Positions 44,627-52,756 of a DNA stretch of 64,000 nucleotides are shown here, piece after piece (the stretch's first letter is position 1; every line of letters starts with the position of its first letter). Made by a program: the position numbers and the translations under genes. The notes below the pieces were generated by a model. It worked only from the letters and a program-made list of their open reading frames with translations. It was not told the DNA's origin and ran no database searches. The stretch comes from an uncultured Ilyobacter sp. (lineage in GTDB: Bacteria > Fusobacteriota > Fusobacteriia > Fusobacteriales > Fusobacteriaceae): contig NZ_OY764058.1 in the NCBI RefSeq assembly GCF_963668085.1, positions 372,001-436,000 on the forward strand, in the 5' to 3' direction.

Positions 44627-45211
44627 TTACTTCAATAAGACCTCGGTTAAAATAGTATAAAAATCATCTAAGGCAGTTTTATTTGCCGACATTTTCATCC
44701 TTACAAGAGATCCCTGCCAACTGCTTATAATAAAGCTGGCCAAAGTTTTTAGATCGACTTTACTTTTTAAGTCTCCCTTTTCCTGTGCCTCGGTCAAGTT
44801 TTTATAAACCTGCGACACGATTACCTTGGTTATATCAGCAGCAGCTTTTGAGATTGATTCAGTGACGTCTCCCATTTCCTGGCTGAGATTTCCTATAAAA
44901 CAACCGTATTTCAATTCTTTTTCCACTACATTTTGTATTCCTTGCTCAAAAAATTTTTTGATCCTCTCTAGAGGTTCAAGATCTTTATTTGTCGATAAAA
45001 GAATTTTATGAACTGGATTGTTGTCATAATAATAGTGCAGGGCATCTATGGCATACTGTTCTTTATCTTCAAAATAATTATAAAAAGACCCCTTTGGAAT
45101 ACTTGCAGCATCGGTAATATCTTTTACACTTGTCCCATTGTAACCTTTCAGATACATCAGGTCTATTGAAGCTTTTATAATCTCGTCTTTTCTCATTTTT
45201 TTATTCTTCAT
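44627..45211 (-). CDS. TetR/AcrR-family transcriptional regulator
   Basis: A 194-residue regulator. The N-terminal helix-turn-helix is visible in GTSVKDITDAASIPKGSFYNYFEDKEQYAIDAL. The C-terminal ligand domain is variable, with C-terminal SSWQGSLVRMKMS as in YcdC/TetR_C groups. It likely represses itself and trxB, because the same operator-like sequence precedes both. The first ATG (45211) is only a few bases from the predicted transcription start, so translation is nearly leaderless; an ATG at 45196 is an alternative. Ligand unknown, plausibly an electrophile or thiol stressor. Confidence 0.9.
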   Translation of the reverse strand: MKNKKMRKDEIIKASIDLMYLKGYNGTSVKDITDAASIPKGSFYNYFEDKEQYAIDALHYYYDNNPVHKILLSTNKDLEPLERIKKFFEQGIQNVVEKELKYGCFIGNLSQEMGDVTESISKAAADITKVIVSQVYKNLTEAQEKGDLKSKVDLKTLASFIISSWQGSLVRMKMSANKTALDDFYTILTEVLLK

Positions 45212-45217
45212 ATCAAT

Positions 45218-45246
45218 AGTATATGACCAGTCGTCTTAAAAGTCAA
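45218..45246 (-). promoter_or_regulatory. TetR gene promoter with operator in the spacer
   Basis: Reverse strand TTGACT (45246-45241), 17-base spacer, TATACT (45223-45218). The spacer is occupied by the operator-like sequence AAGACGACTGGTCA. Predicted start of transcription is at or next to the ATG. Confidence 0.8.
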
Positions 45247-45419
45247 TGTTTTTTCAAAAAATATTTCAGACATATGCTGGCTGGTATTCAAAATACTAAA
45301 ATATATAGTCTTAAAAAGAGTAACTTATGTTAAATTTTGTATAATATTATAAATAGGTCTATATATGTAATTATAATCGTATAAGAGCAGTACTTTTAAA
45401 ATATAGAGGGGTGGTTTTC

Positions 45420-45920
45420 ATGAAAAATAAATGTATTTTTTTCTTAACAATATTAACACTCATATCGACACAGGATTTATATGCAAAAAACGATAAGGCG
45501 AATAAAGATAAAAGCAGCAAATCCAGTGAATCTAAAGAATCAAAGGGAAGTATCAATTCTAGTGTGAAATCTCACGACGCAAAGAAAAATTGGGGCCAGC
45601 TTAAGAATGATTTCAAGGAATCTCAGACAGACCTTGATAGTGACGGAGATTTTGATAAATTTGATGAGAAACTTTATAAGGAACAAATAAAAGCAGAGAA
45701 GAGAATAAGAAGAGAAGTGAGGAGATCTGGGATCTCTGATGAGGAAATAGAAAATGCAGTTAAAGAATATTTTTATGAGCAAACCATTGATCCAAATTTA
45801 TTAGATTATTTTTCTGAAAGATCTTTAGAAAAAATGGAAAGAGCAGTAGAAAAATATGAGAACTCAGAAAAGAAAGTGTTTTCAAAACAGGGTATAATTA
45901 CAGAAGAAGTGGTAGAGTAA
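45420..45920 (+). CDS. Unknown secreted protein with acidic Asp-rich motif
   Basis: Not recognised. A 166-residue product with a signal peptide (residues 1 to about 21, core IFFLTILTLIST, cleavage near LYA), then a Lys/Ser-rich low-complexity region (about 22-55), then DLDSDGDFDKFDE, which resembles a single calcium-binding loop, and a charged helical C-terminus. It is probably periplasmic or surface-exposed. A GTG at 45411 is in frame, but the ATG at 45420 has GAGGGG at correct spacing. Repeat copy 2 begins at its stop codon. Confidence 0.72.
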   Translation: MKNKCIFFLTILTLISTQDLYAKNDKANKDKSSKSSESKESKGSINSSVKSHDAKKNWGQLKNDFKESQTDLDSDGDFDKFDEKLYKEQIKAEKRIRREVRRSGISDEEIENAVKEYFYEQTIDPNLLDYFSERSLEKMERAVEKYENSEKKVFSKQGIITEEVVE

Positions 45921-46352
45921 ATTATTGAATTTATCCAAAAGCCTCTGTTACTTTCTTTGCTTGCCCAAAGAAAGTAACCAAAGAAAAGGCACCCCTAAAA
46001 AATACCTAAAATTACTTCTGAACTAACTTTCTATTGAAATATAGTCGGTAAACCTCCTTATTTCAATGAAAGTGGATTTCACAAGATGATTTCTTAACGG
46101 CATTTTTTAAAGGGGAGTTCAAAATCTTTAAATAATTTTTTAAAATCTTTTGAAATTCCTTTGGCCATTGACAAAATCAGCGTTAAGAATAACCGAAGTA
46201 AAATCCTTAGAAAAAATCGACTGTCTGAGCGTAGCGAGTTTCGAGTTTTTCTCGGATTTTCAAGGTTGTTTAGCTGATTTTTCACAGGCCTTGATTTTTG
46301 GTTACTTTTCATCAAGGAAAAGTAACGGAACTTTGGTAAATTCAGTAATTTA
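45919..46352. repeat. MITE-like intergenic repeat, copy 2
   Basis: A 434-base element with long imperfect inverted ends: the left end reads AAATTATTGAATTTATCC, and the reverse complement of the right end reads AAATTACTGAATTTACC, with subterminal GTTACTTT stretches also inverted. Inside the left arm is a hairpin, GTTACTTTCTTTG (45947-45959) with CAAAGAAAGTAAC (45966-45978). It shares internal blocks with copy 1 (14875-15220). No transposase. The reverse frame at 46094-46315 is repeat-derived. Confidence 0.82.
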
Positions 46353-46385
46353 TCTGAATTTCTTTCAAATAGTAACTTAAATTAT

Positions 46386-47654
46386 TTATAAAAAATAGGC
46401 AATAATTTTATCTAGTGATTCCATGCCGCCTAGCCAAAGAACCATGACAACTATAAATCCAAGTAGAGTAAGTATTTCAGAATGTTTATAATTTTCCCCT
46501 ATAACAGTTTTATTTTTAGAAGCCAGTAGAATGATTGCCAATACCACAGGGAGAATAATTCCGTTGAATGTTCCTGCTACCAGCAAAAGTACCACAGGGT
46601 TTCCCATTAGAGCCATCATAAGGGCGGAAAAAGCAGTAAAAAATATCATGGAAAATTTTTCATTTTTTTCCACTACTGGGAAAAGAGTTTTTATAAATGA
46701 CACTGAGGTATAAGCAGAACCTACTATGGATGTAATTGATGCCAATAAAAGTATTACTCCAAATATCTTATAACCAAAAATTCCTGATACATGTCTTAGA
46801 TCAGATGCTTCTGGATTTATGCTGTGAAGGTCTCCCATCTTACTTATAATACCTAAAACGGCGAAGAAAAGCATAAGCCGTATAAAAGTAGAAAGTAAAA
46901 CCCCTATACACGCACTGCCGTCTATTTTCTTTAAATTATTTTTTCCTGTCAATTCTGTCTCTATCAGACGATGTCCTCCGGAAAAGGAGATATACCCTCC
47001 TATGGTACCTCCTATTATTGTCATCATTGGAAATATAAGGTTTCTAAAATTTTCAGGATTTAAATTTTTGTGTAGAATCACGCTAGCAGGTGGATTGATT
47101 TTAAAAAGTGTATATCCCACAAGAGTTACCAGTACAATGGCCAAAACCTTTGTAAAGTTTTCCATAACAGCTCCAGAATCCCTTGCAATGAAAATAAGGC
47201 TGCATAAACCTCCTGCTATAACTGCACCTATAGAGGGTTCTATTCCCATGAGAATATTGAATCCAAGGGCTGCTCCGGCGATGTTTCCTATGTTAAAGGC
47301 AAGTCCTCCTAGAGAGATAAGAAGAGCAACAAGATAGCCTAGTCCAGGAGCCACTCTGTTGGCTATATCTTGTCCTCTCATTCCTGAAACACCGATGATT
47401 CTCCATAGGTTCATCTGTACGATGAGAGCTACGATAGTAGACAGTATTATAGCAAAGATAAAATCAGACTTATAACGGCTGGTAAAAAACGATGTTTGTA
47501 TTAGAAACCCAGGTCCAACTGCAGACGCTGCCATCAGGAAAGCCGCTCCCATAGTGGTTCCCTTGCTTTTTTTCATTTTTTTTAGCTCTGAGAGTGAATT
47601 TTGTATTTTTCCCTGTGTAACTAGGGATATTTTTTTTCTTACTATGCTTATCAT
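46386..47654 (-). CDS. NRAMP-family transporter, YcsG-like, with non-canonical metal site
   Basis: A 422-residue carrier with about eleven membrane helices in the NRAMP/LeuT fold. In helix 1 the canonical DPGN metal motif is replaced by AVGPGF (about 45-50), and the helix 6 region reads GGTIGGYISFSGGHRLIE instead of the MPH motif. This matches the divergent YcsG-like branch, whose substrate is not settled. It should not be annotated as a manganese importer without evidence. The gene sits behind a leader containing an intrinsic terminator. RBS GGAGG. Confidence 0.83.
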   Translation of the reverse strand: MISIVRKKISLVTQGKIQNSLSELKKMKKSKGTTMGAAFLMAASAVGPGFLIQTSFFTSRYKSDFIFAIILSTIVALIVQMNLWRIIGVSGMRGQDIANRVAPGLGYLVALLISLGGLAFNIGNIAGAALGFNILMGIEPSIGAVIAGGLCSLIFIARDSGAVMENFTKVLAIVLVTLVGYTLFKINPPASVILHKNLNPENFRNLIFPMMTIIGGTIGGYISFSGGHRLIETELTGKNNLKKIDGSACIGVLLSTFIRLMLFFAVLGIISKMGDLHSINPEASDLRHVSGIFGYKIFGVILLLASITSIVGSAYTSVSFIKTLFPVVEKNEKFSMIFFTAFSALMMALMGNPVVLLLVAGTFNGIILPVVLAIILLASKNKTVIGENYKHSEILTLLGFIVVMVLWLGGMESLDKIIAYFL

Positions 47655-47680
47655 AAAAATAACCTCCGTGATTGGAAAAT

Positions 47681-47725
47681 AAAAAAAGTCGTTTTACCCC
47701 CAGAAACTGAGAAAGTAAAACGACT
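47681..47725 (-). terminator. Leader terminator (candidate attenuator) upstream of the NRAMP-like gene
   Basis: On the reverse strand AGTCGTTTTAC (47725-47715) pairs perfectly with GTAAAACGACT (47697-47687) and is followed by seven T. It lies 26 bases before the start codon of the same-strand gene, so it can attenuate it. Confidence 0.82.
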
Positions 47726-47808
47726 AAAAATTTATTGATAAAGAGACAGGGGTTTAATCTGTTTCTGACAATGAATTCATCATTTACCGAATATAATATC
47801 TTTTTTAT

Positions 47809-47837
47809 ATTAAACCCTATAAAGCTGTATATGTCAA
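47809..47837 (-). promoter_or_regulatory. Promoter of the NRAMP-like gene leader
   Basis: Reverse strand TTGACA (47837-47832), 17-base spacer, TTTAAT (47814-47809). Transcription from about 47802 gives a leader of about 147 bases that contains the terminator. Confidence 0.75.
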
Positions 47838-48001
47838 GAAAAAAATAGAACAGTCCGTTCTTAAAGTGAATATAAATTAACAGAAAAAAATTTGGATTAA
47901 CTAAAAGGTTTTTGGTATTATTTCAGTAATATATTAATTGAGTGATTTTTTTCAGTGAATAAATAATCACTGGATATTGTTCAATAATAGGGGGAACTGG
48001 T

Positions 48002-49210
48002 ATGAAGGATTTTGTTCAGGTAAGTGACAGCGTGACTTGGACTGGGGTAATTGATCAAGATATGAAGAAGTTTCATGGAGAAGAGCTTTCGATTCCCAAT
48101 GGAACGAGTTATAATTCTTATCTTGTAAAAGATGAAAAAACAGTACTTATAGATACCGTTATCTATAAAAAGGGGTATGAATGGGTTTCTAAATTAAAAA
48201 AAGAGATAGATCTCAAGGAGATTGACTATATAGTCATGAATCATAGTGAGCCTGACCACAGTGGAGGTCTCTTAGAACTTATGAGAGAGATTCCTGAAAC
48301 TCCCATTGTCTGCACAGAGAAAGGTATGGAAATTCTAAAAAAATATTATGGTAAAAATTGGAATTTTCAAACTGTAAAAACCGGGGATAAGCTAAATATA
48401 GGTTCTAAGGAACTTATTTTTGTGGAGATGAAGATGCTTCACTGGCCTGACAGTATGTTAACTTATCTTACTGAGGAAAATATACTTTTTAGTAATGATG
48501 CCTTTGGTCAACACTATGCAAATTATGGGTTGTTTAATGATATGGCAGACCAGGATCAGCTAAATTATGAGTGTATGAAGTATTATGCCTGTATTCTCAC
48601 TCCTTTTAGTGGTATACTAAAGAATAAGCTAGAAGAAGTATTGGCGCTAGATCTAAAGATAGACATGATTTGTCCTTCACACGGAGTTATCTGGAGAGAC
48701 AATCCATTACAAATAGTCCAAAAATACCTGAAATGGTGTAACAGCTATAGTGAGTCACAAGTCACAATTGTCTATGATACAATGTGGGAAAGTACCAGAA
48801 AAATGGCTGAGTCTATTGCTGAGGGAATCAGCGATGTGAGACAGGATATAAGGGTTAAACTGTATAATTCAGGTAAAAATTCAGAAAATGATATAGCTAC
48901 CGAAATTTTTAGATCAGAAGGTTTTCTTTTGGGATCTTCCACTATAAATAACGGAGTTCTTCCCTCAATGTCTGCTTTGATGGAGTCCATAAAAGGTCTG
49001 AAATTTACAGATAAAAAAGTAGGTGCCTTTGGAAGTTACGGCTGGAATGGAAAATCACTTGATATTATAAATCAAGGCTTAGATGAAATGCAACTAGAAA
49101 GGATATCAGATGGTGTAAAAACCATGTGGAATTTAGATGATGAAGATCATGAAAAATGTAAGGAATTTGGAAGAGAATTTGCAAATAGTCTCTTTGTAGA
49201 ACTGCTTTAA
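48002..49210 (+). CDS. fprA: Flavodiiron protein (A-type flavoprotein, oxygen/NO reductase)
   Basis: A 402-residue flavodiiron protein. The N-terminal metallo-beta-lactamase domain holds the diiron ligands HSEPDH (H81, E83, D85, H86), and later MLHWPDS, SNDAFG and CPSHG. The C-terminal flavodoxin domain (about 255-402) starts VTIVYDTMWESTRKMAESIA. It reduces oxygen to water or NO to N2O, protecting the anaerobe. It is followed by a ferredoxin and a superoxide reductase gene, an oxygen-defence row. RBS AGGGGG. Confidence 0.95.
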   Translation: MKDFVQVSDSVTWTGVIDQDMKKFHGEELSIPNGTSYNSYLVKDEKTVLIDTVIYKKGYEWVSKLKKEIDLKEIDYIVMNHSEPDHSGGLLELMREIPETPIVCTEKGMEILKKYYGKNWNFQTVKTGDKLNIGSKELIFVEMKMLHWPDSMLTYLTEENILFSNDAFGQHYANYGLFNDMADQDQLNYECMKYYACILTPFSGILKNKLEEVLALDLKIDMICPSHGVIWRDNPLQIVQKYLKWCNSYSESQVTIVYDTMWESTRKMAESIAEGISDVRQDIRVKLYNSGKNSENDIATEIFRSEGFLLGSSTINNGVLPSMSALMESIKGLKFTDKKVGAFGSYGWNGKSLDIINQGLDEMQLERISDGVKTMWNLDDEDHEKCKEFGREFANSLFVELL

Positions 49211-49256
49211 AAACTGCTTTTAATAAATTTTAACATAAAAACTAGGAGGTATAACA

Positions 49257-49436
49257 ATGGCTTATAGAATCAATCAAAGTGAATGTATAGCCTGTGGTGC
49301 TTGTGAACCGGTTTGTCCAGTTAGCTGCATCTCAGAAGTGGTAGACGGTAAAAGAGAGATAGACGAATCTGCGTGCATAGACTGCGGTGCGTGTGCAGGA
49401 GTTTGTCCAGTAGAGTGTATTGCTGTAGCAGAGTAA
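49257..49436 (+). CDS. 2[4Fe-4S] ferredoxin
   Basis: A 59-residue clostridial-type ferredoxin with two full CxxCxxCxxxC sets: CIACGACEPVCP (C10-C20) with C24, and CIDCGACAGVCP (C40-C50) with C54. AGGAGG precedes the ATG. It lies between the flavodiiron protein and desulfoferrodoxin genes (46 and 39 base gaps) and is the likely electron donor for one or both, which is inference from position. Confidence 0.95.
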   Translation: MAYRINQSECIACGACEPVCPVSCISEVVDGKREIDESACIDCGACAGVCPVECIAVAE

Positions 49437-49475
49437 TAAAAAAATTTATTAAACATAAAAAGGAGGCATAAAGTA

Positions 49476-49853
49476 ATGGCAAAATTATTGGAAGTTTACA
49501 AATGTGATTTGTGTGGAAATATTGTAGAGGTTTTTCACGAAGGAGCCGGAGAATTAGTTTGCTGCGGCGAGGCTATGAAATACCAGGAGGAGAAAACTGC
49601 TGACGGATCTCAAGAGAAGCACGTTCCTTTTGTGGAAAAAATTGAGGGTGGATTCAAGGTTCGTATAGGGGAAGGAGCCGAGCATCCTATGACTGAGGCA
49701 CACTATATTGAATGGATAGAAATTATAGCTGACAATAAAGTTTACAGACAGAACTTAAAACCTGGAGAAAAACCAGAAGCTGTATTTATGATAGATGCAG
49801 AGAAGGTTGACGCTAGAGAATATTGCAATGTCCACGGTCACTGGAAAAACTAA
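49476..49853 (+). CDS. dfx: Desulfoferrodoxin (superoxide reductase)
   Basis: A 125-residue two-centre superoxide reductase. The N-terminal rubredoxin-like centre I uses C10, C13, C29 and C30 (CDLCG, VCCGEAM). Centre II ligands are seen in [20 protein letters not shown] and CNVHGHW. It reduces superoxide to hydrogen peroxide without releasing oxygen, fitting its place after fprA and ferredoxin. RBS AGGAGG. Confidence 0.95.
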   Translation: MAKLLEVYKCDLCGNIVEVFHEGAGELVCCGEAMKYQEEKTADGSQEKHVPFVEKIEGGFKVRIGEGAEHPMTEAHYIEWIEIIADNKVYRQNLKPGEKPEAVFMIDAEKVDAREYCNVHGHWKN

Positions 49854-49868
49854 TAGTAAAATAATTTT

Positions 49869-49898
49869 AAAAGCTCCCGGGTTTGTGGGAGCTTTTTT
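49869..49898 (+). terminator. Terminator after the oxygen-defence genes
   Basis: AAAAGCTCCC (49869-49878) pairs with GGGAGCTTTT (49887-49896), followed by a T-run. Confidence 0.9.
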
Positions 49899-49985
49899 AT
49901 GTGAAAAAACTAGTAACAGATGTTACCGAAAGTCTTTGATAAAGATGTTATAGTTTTTGCATTAAAGATGATTAAGGAGGATATT

Positions 49986-50303
49986 ATGAATAAAACATTA
50001 AAAGTCGAAAACCTAGGTCAAATGATAAATTATCAAGACGGTTCAGTTGTCAGTAAGATACTTATCGGTAAAAAAAATGGTACAGTAACTCTTTTTTCAT
50101 TTGATGAGGGACAGGTTCTAAGTGAGCATACTGCACCCTTTGATGCAATGGTTGAAATATTAGACGGGAAGGCTCTTATCACAGTTTCTGGAGTAGAATA
50201 TATACTTGAGAAAGGGGATATGCTCATAATGCCTGCAGACGAGCCTCATGCTCTCAAAGCACAAGAAAGATTTAAGATGCTTCTTACGATGATTAAGTCA
50301 TAA
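49986..50303 (+). CDS. Single-domain cupin protein
   Basis: A 105-residue cupin. Metal-binding motif 1 is in EGQVLSEHTAPFDAMVEILDG and motif 2 in LIMPADEPHALKAQ. Small cupins of this kind bind a metal and have varied or unknown roles. The frame extends up to 49920, but the ATG at 49986, after AAGGAGG, is clearly the start. Monocistronic with its own terminator, next to the oxygen-defence genes. Confidence 0.85.
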   Translation: MNKTLKVENLGQMINYQDGSVVSKILIGKKNGTVTLFSFDEGQVLSEHTAPFDAMVEILDGKALITVSGVEYILEKGDMLIMPADEPHALKAQERFKMLLTMIKS

Positions 50304-50309
50304 TTTTAG

Positions 50310-50337
50310 AGACAGTTCTATGAACTGTCTTTTTTTC
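50310..50337 (+). terminator. Terminator after the cupin gene
   Basis: AGACAGTTC (50310-50318) with GAACTGTCT (50322-50330) and a T-run. Confidence 0.88.
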
Positions 50338-50730
50338 AAGTAGAAAAAGACCTTACTAGGTAGATTCAAACCATAAAAAAAAACACGTATTGCACAAGTT
50401 TGTATCCTAAAGTAGTGCTCAGAATACATTCTGGAGCTTCAGGATCAATATTTAGCATAGAATTGTTTTACCCCCTGAATTTTCATACTCTTTTTAATTA
50501 TCTTAGTCGGTTTATATAAAAAGTTATTATCTATTATTTAGATTTATAATTTTAAGTTGCCATAAATATGACACATAATTTTGAGATTTTAAGACATAGA
50601 TTAACTATTTTAATAAATAAATCTTTCAAAAAAAGTCAAAATCTAAAATTTTCATAAGTCTATTCGTTTTAAAAGTATTTCAACTTTTAATGTTGATTTT
50701 TAATATATAACGAAAATTTGGACTATTTTG
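50338..50730. other. AT-rich intergenic region
   Basis: About 390 bases before the DPS-like gene promoter. I see no gene, repeat or convincing hairpin. Confidence 0.5.
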
Positions 50731-50759
50731 TTGACAACAAGCAAAAAAGGATGTATATC
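50731..50759 (+). promoter_or_regulatory. Promoter of the DPS-like ferritin gene
   Basis: TTGACA (50731-50736), 17-base spacer, TATATC (50754-50759). Confidence 0.68.
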
Positions 50760-50765
50760 TTAAAT

Positions 50766-50777
50766 GTGCATATGCAC
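50766..50777. promoter_or_regulatory. Palindromic operator-like site
   Basis: GTGCATATGCAC is a perfect 12-base palindrome in TTAAAT...TTAAAA context, at about +1 to +12 of the preceding promoter, a position suited to a repressor. Confidence 0.6.
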
Positions 50778-50845
50778 TTAAAAAAAGATTGTTAGGTTAA
50801 ATTCTAATGATGATAAAAATTAAAATAAGTAAAAGGGGGATTCAA

Positions 50846-51349
50846 ATGGGAACAAGAAGTAGAGAGATTGTAGATTTAGACGTAGAGGAACTATTAAAAT
50901 TATTGAACAGCGCTTATGCCGACGAATGGCTAGCATATTACCAGTATTGGATAGGAGCACAAGTTGTAAAAGGACCTATGAGAGAAGCTACAGTTACAGA
51001 GTTGATGCAGCATGCTACTGAAGAATTTACTCACGCACAGTGGGTGAGTGACAGGATTATCCAGTTGGGAGGTACTCCACCTATTTCTTTTGAAGAGATA
51101 CTAGAAAAAACTCACTGTGGATATGATGCCCCTGCTGATCCATATGTAGAAGAAATATTGAAACAAAATATAAAAGGGGAACAGTGTGCCATAAGTGTTT
51201 ACAAAAATATAATGGACGTTACCAAGGATAAGGATATGGTAACTTATAATATGGCACTTAAAATCCTGGAACAAGAAGAAGAGCATGAAGAAGATCTTCA
51301 GGCAATTTTTGAAGATATTGAGATTATGAGAGAAAGGTTTAGAGGGTAA
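50846..51349 (+). CDS. DPS-like / thioferritin-type ferritin-family protein
   Basis: A 167-residue four-helix ferritin-like protein. Iron-site carboxylates and histidines are placed as in bacterioferritin: E27, ATEEFTHAQW (E60, H63), E112 and EEEH (144-147). Two cysteines, C91 in KTHCGYDAP and C114 in GEQCAIS, match the conserved pair of DPS-like thioferritins, which use peroxide to oxidise iron. It probably protects against peroxide and iron stress. An open frame extends to 50807; the ATG at 50846 after AAAAGGGGG is chosen. Monocistronic. Confidence 0.85.
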   Translation: MGTRSREIVDLDVEELLKLLNSAYADEWLAYYQYWIGAQVVKGPMREATVTELMQHATEEFTHAQWVSDRIIQLGGTPPISFEEILEKTHCGYDAPADPYVEEILKQNIKGEQCAISVYKNIMDVTKDKDMVTYNMALKILEQEEEHEEDLQAIFEDIEIMRERFRG

Positions 51350-51378
51350 TTTTGCCCAAATAAAAAAATTGAATTTTT

Positions 51379-51408
51379 AAAGGAGCTTTATTTTAAAGCT
51401 CCTTTTTT
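51379..51408 (+). terminator. Terminator after the DPS-like gene
   Basis: Perfect 12-base stem AAAGGAGCTTTA (51379-51390) with TAAAGCTCCTTT (51394-51405), then T. Confidence 0.92.
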
Positions 51409-51594
51409 ATCTTGAGAGCTTTATCTAATTTGATTAATAAGGAATCAACTATACAGGACTAGTTACCAGGGCAGTAGGTGTGAACCTATCTCTTTTCTAA
51501 TATTTGAGGTAAAGATTACTTACTTTGTTTTATAGTTTAAAATTACTAAGAGTTTATAAAAACATTTTGAATATAACAGTTAAAATATAATAAT

Positions 51595-51623
51595 TTGTTA
51601 TGACTTATTTTATCTGATAAAAT
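51595..51623 (+). promoter_or_regulatory. Promoter of the PduO-like gene
   Basis: TTGTTA (51595-51600), 17-base spacer, TAAAAT (51618-51623). The rest of the 330-base gap from 51350 holds nothing I can support beyond the terminator. Confidence 0.6.
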
Positions 51624-51680
51624 TTAGGAATTAAATAGTTAAATTTATTGTCAATTTTCAAAATAAGAAAGGGGGCACTT

Positions 51681-52181
51681 ATGCATTGTTTTCCAGATAT
51701 CTGTTACAAAAGCAAGGTTTGTGATTTGACTGACGAGATTGATATACTTTCTTCCTTTGCAGGACAAGCCTTCGGGCAATGTAAAAACAAAAAAATGAAA
51801 GAAGATCTCTTAAAAATACTTAATCTAACCTACATACTAATGGGAAAACTCAGAGATAACTGTGATTTTTTAAAAGAGGACAAGTTAATTCTTAAGGAAA
51901 TAAAAATAAGGTATGACAAAAAGGGTGGAAAAATAAAAAATCATGTATTTATCTTGCCTCAGGGAGGTCTTTTAGCCGGGAATCTTCATATCTGCAGGGC
52001 TCTGTCCAAAAAGATATCCCGAATGTTTTCCAAGGCAAAAAGTGAGATTACATTTGAGGCTTGTGAGATAGAGGAGACCATCAGTATGCTCAGTGATATC
52101 TTTTACAATATGGCTCTTTGTGTAAATTATGAAAATAACGTAGAAGAAATTCCAGTGATACTGATCCCAGAAAGAAAATAA
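51681..52181 (+). CDS. PduO-type cob(I)alamin adenosyltransferase-like protein
   Basis: A 166-residue helical protein. Its middle, FILPQGGLLAGNLHICRALS, resembles the LPGGS..AA.LH.AR segment of PduO/CobA2 adenosyltransferases. However the N-terminal ATP-binding TGDxGxT motif is missing, and the usual RRAER reads KKISRMFSKAKSE. It may be a divergent enzyme or a non-catalytic relative; the assignment is tentative. The frame opens at 51648, but the ATG at 51681 after GGGGG is preferred. Single gene. Confidence 0.55.
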   Translation: MHCFPDICYKSKVCDLTDEIDILSSFAGQAFGQCKNKKMKEDLLKILNLTYILMGKLRDNCDFLKEDKLILKEIKIRYDKKGGKIKNHVFILPQGGLLAGNLHICRALSKKISRMFSKAKSEITFEACEIEETISMLSDIFYNMALCVNYENNVEEIPVILIPERK

Positions 52182-52383
52182 AGTAAACTTTAACAATTTA
52201 AAAGAGGAGAAATTCAGATTTTTCCAATATTATTCTAAGAAAAAGTTCCACAATTTACTTATGAATAAGCCTAAAATAGAGAAGTTATATTATTTGATTA
52301 ATGCTTAAATACAAGTGATTAAAATCTAATTATTAATTTTATATTCAAGTTAAGAAAATTAACTTTTATAAATGGAGGGCAGC

Positions 52384-52710
52384 ATGAAAAGAGGCGTGAA
52401 ACTTCTGAGATCAAATTTAGAAAAAGTATTCCCTACCAAAGAAAAATTGACTAAAGAAATTGGTGAGTCTTATGGCATCATAAACCTCATGCTAAGTGAT
52501 GACACAGAGATAGAAGACTGGTTTTTAGACAGGATAAAAAATTATATCCCAGAGAAAGAATTTGATATGGCAAAAAATCTCATCTCTCTAGCCAGAAGAT
52601 CAGATACCACTAAAACTCATACAGTTACAGAGATTGACAATGCTGATGAAGCGGAAAAACAATATTACCAGATATATCCTGATCTGCCTATTTTTTATGA
52701 AAACAAATAA
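52384..52710 (+). CDS. Unknown small protein
   Basis: Not recognised. A 108-residue soluble, charged and mostly helical product (VKLLRSNLEKVFPTKEKLTK, IEDWFLDRIKNYIPEKEF), without cysteine motifs, signal peptide or membrane segment. An ATG at 52372 overlaps the GGAGG; the ATG at 52384, eight bases after it, is the start. It ends at a bidirectional terminator. Confidence 0.65.
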   Translation: MKRGVKLLRSNLEKVFPTKEKLTKEIGESYGIINLMLSDDTEIEDWFLDRIKNYIPEKEFDMAKNLISLARRSDTTKTHTVTEIDNADEAEKQYYQIYPDLPIFYENK

Positions 52711-52712
52711 AA

Positions 52713-52735
52713 AAACACCCAGAGGGTGTCTTTTG
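52713..52735. terminator. Bidirectional terminator
   Basis: ACACCC pairs with GGGTGT around AGA, with an A-run on the left and a T-rich stretch on the right. It serves the forward unknown gene and the reverse small gene. Confidence 0.75.
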
Positions 52736-52756
52736 TCATTCAGGTAAATATAAATA

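Noticed and set aside
46094..46315. Reverse-strand frame of 73 residues in the second repeat
   Set aside because: Translation of the MITE-like element, sharing short pieces with copy 1; not a conserved protein.
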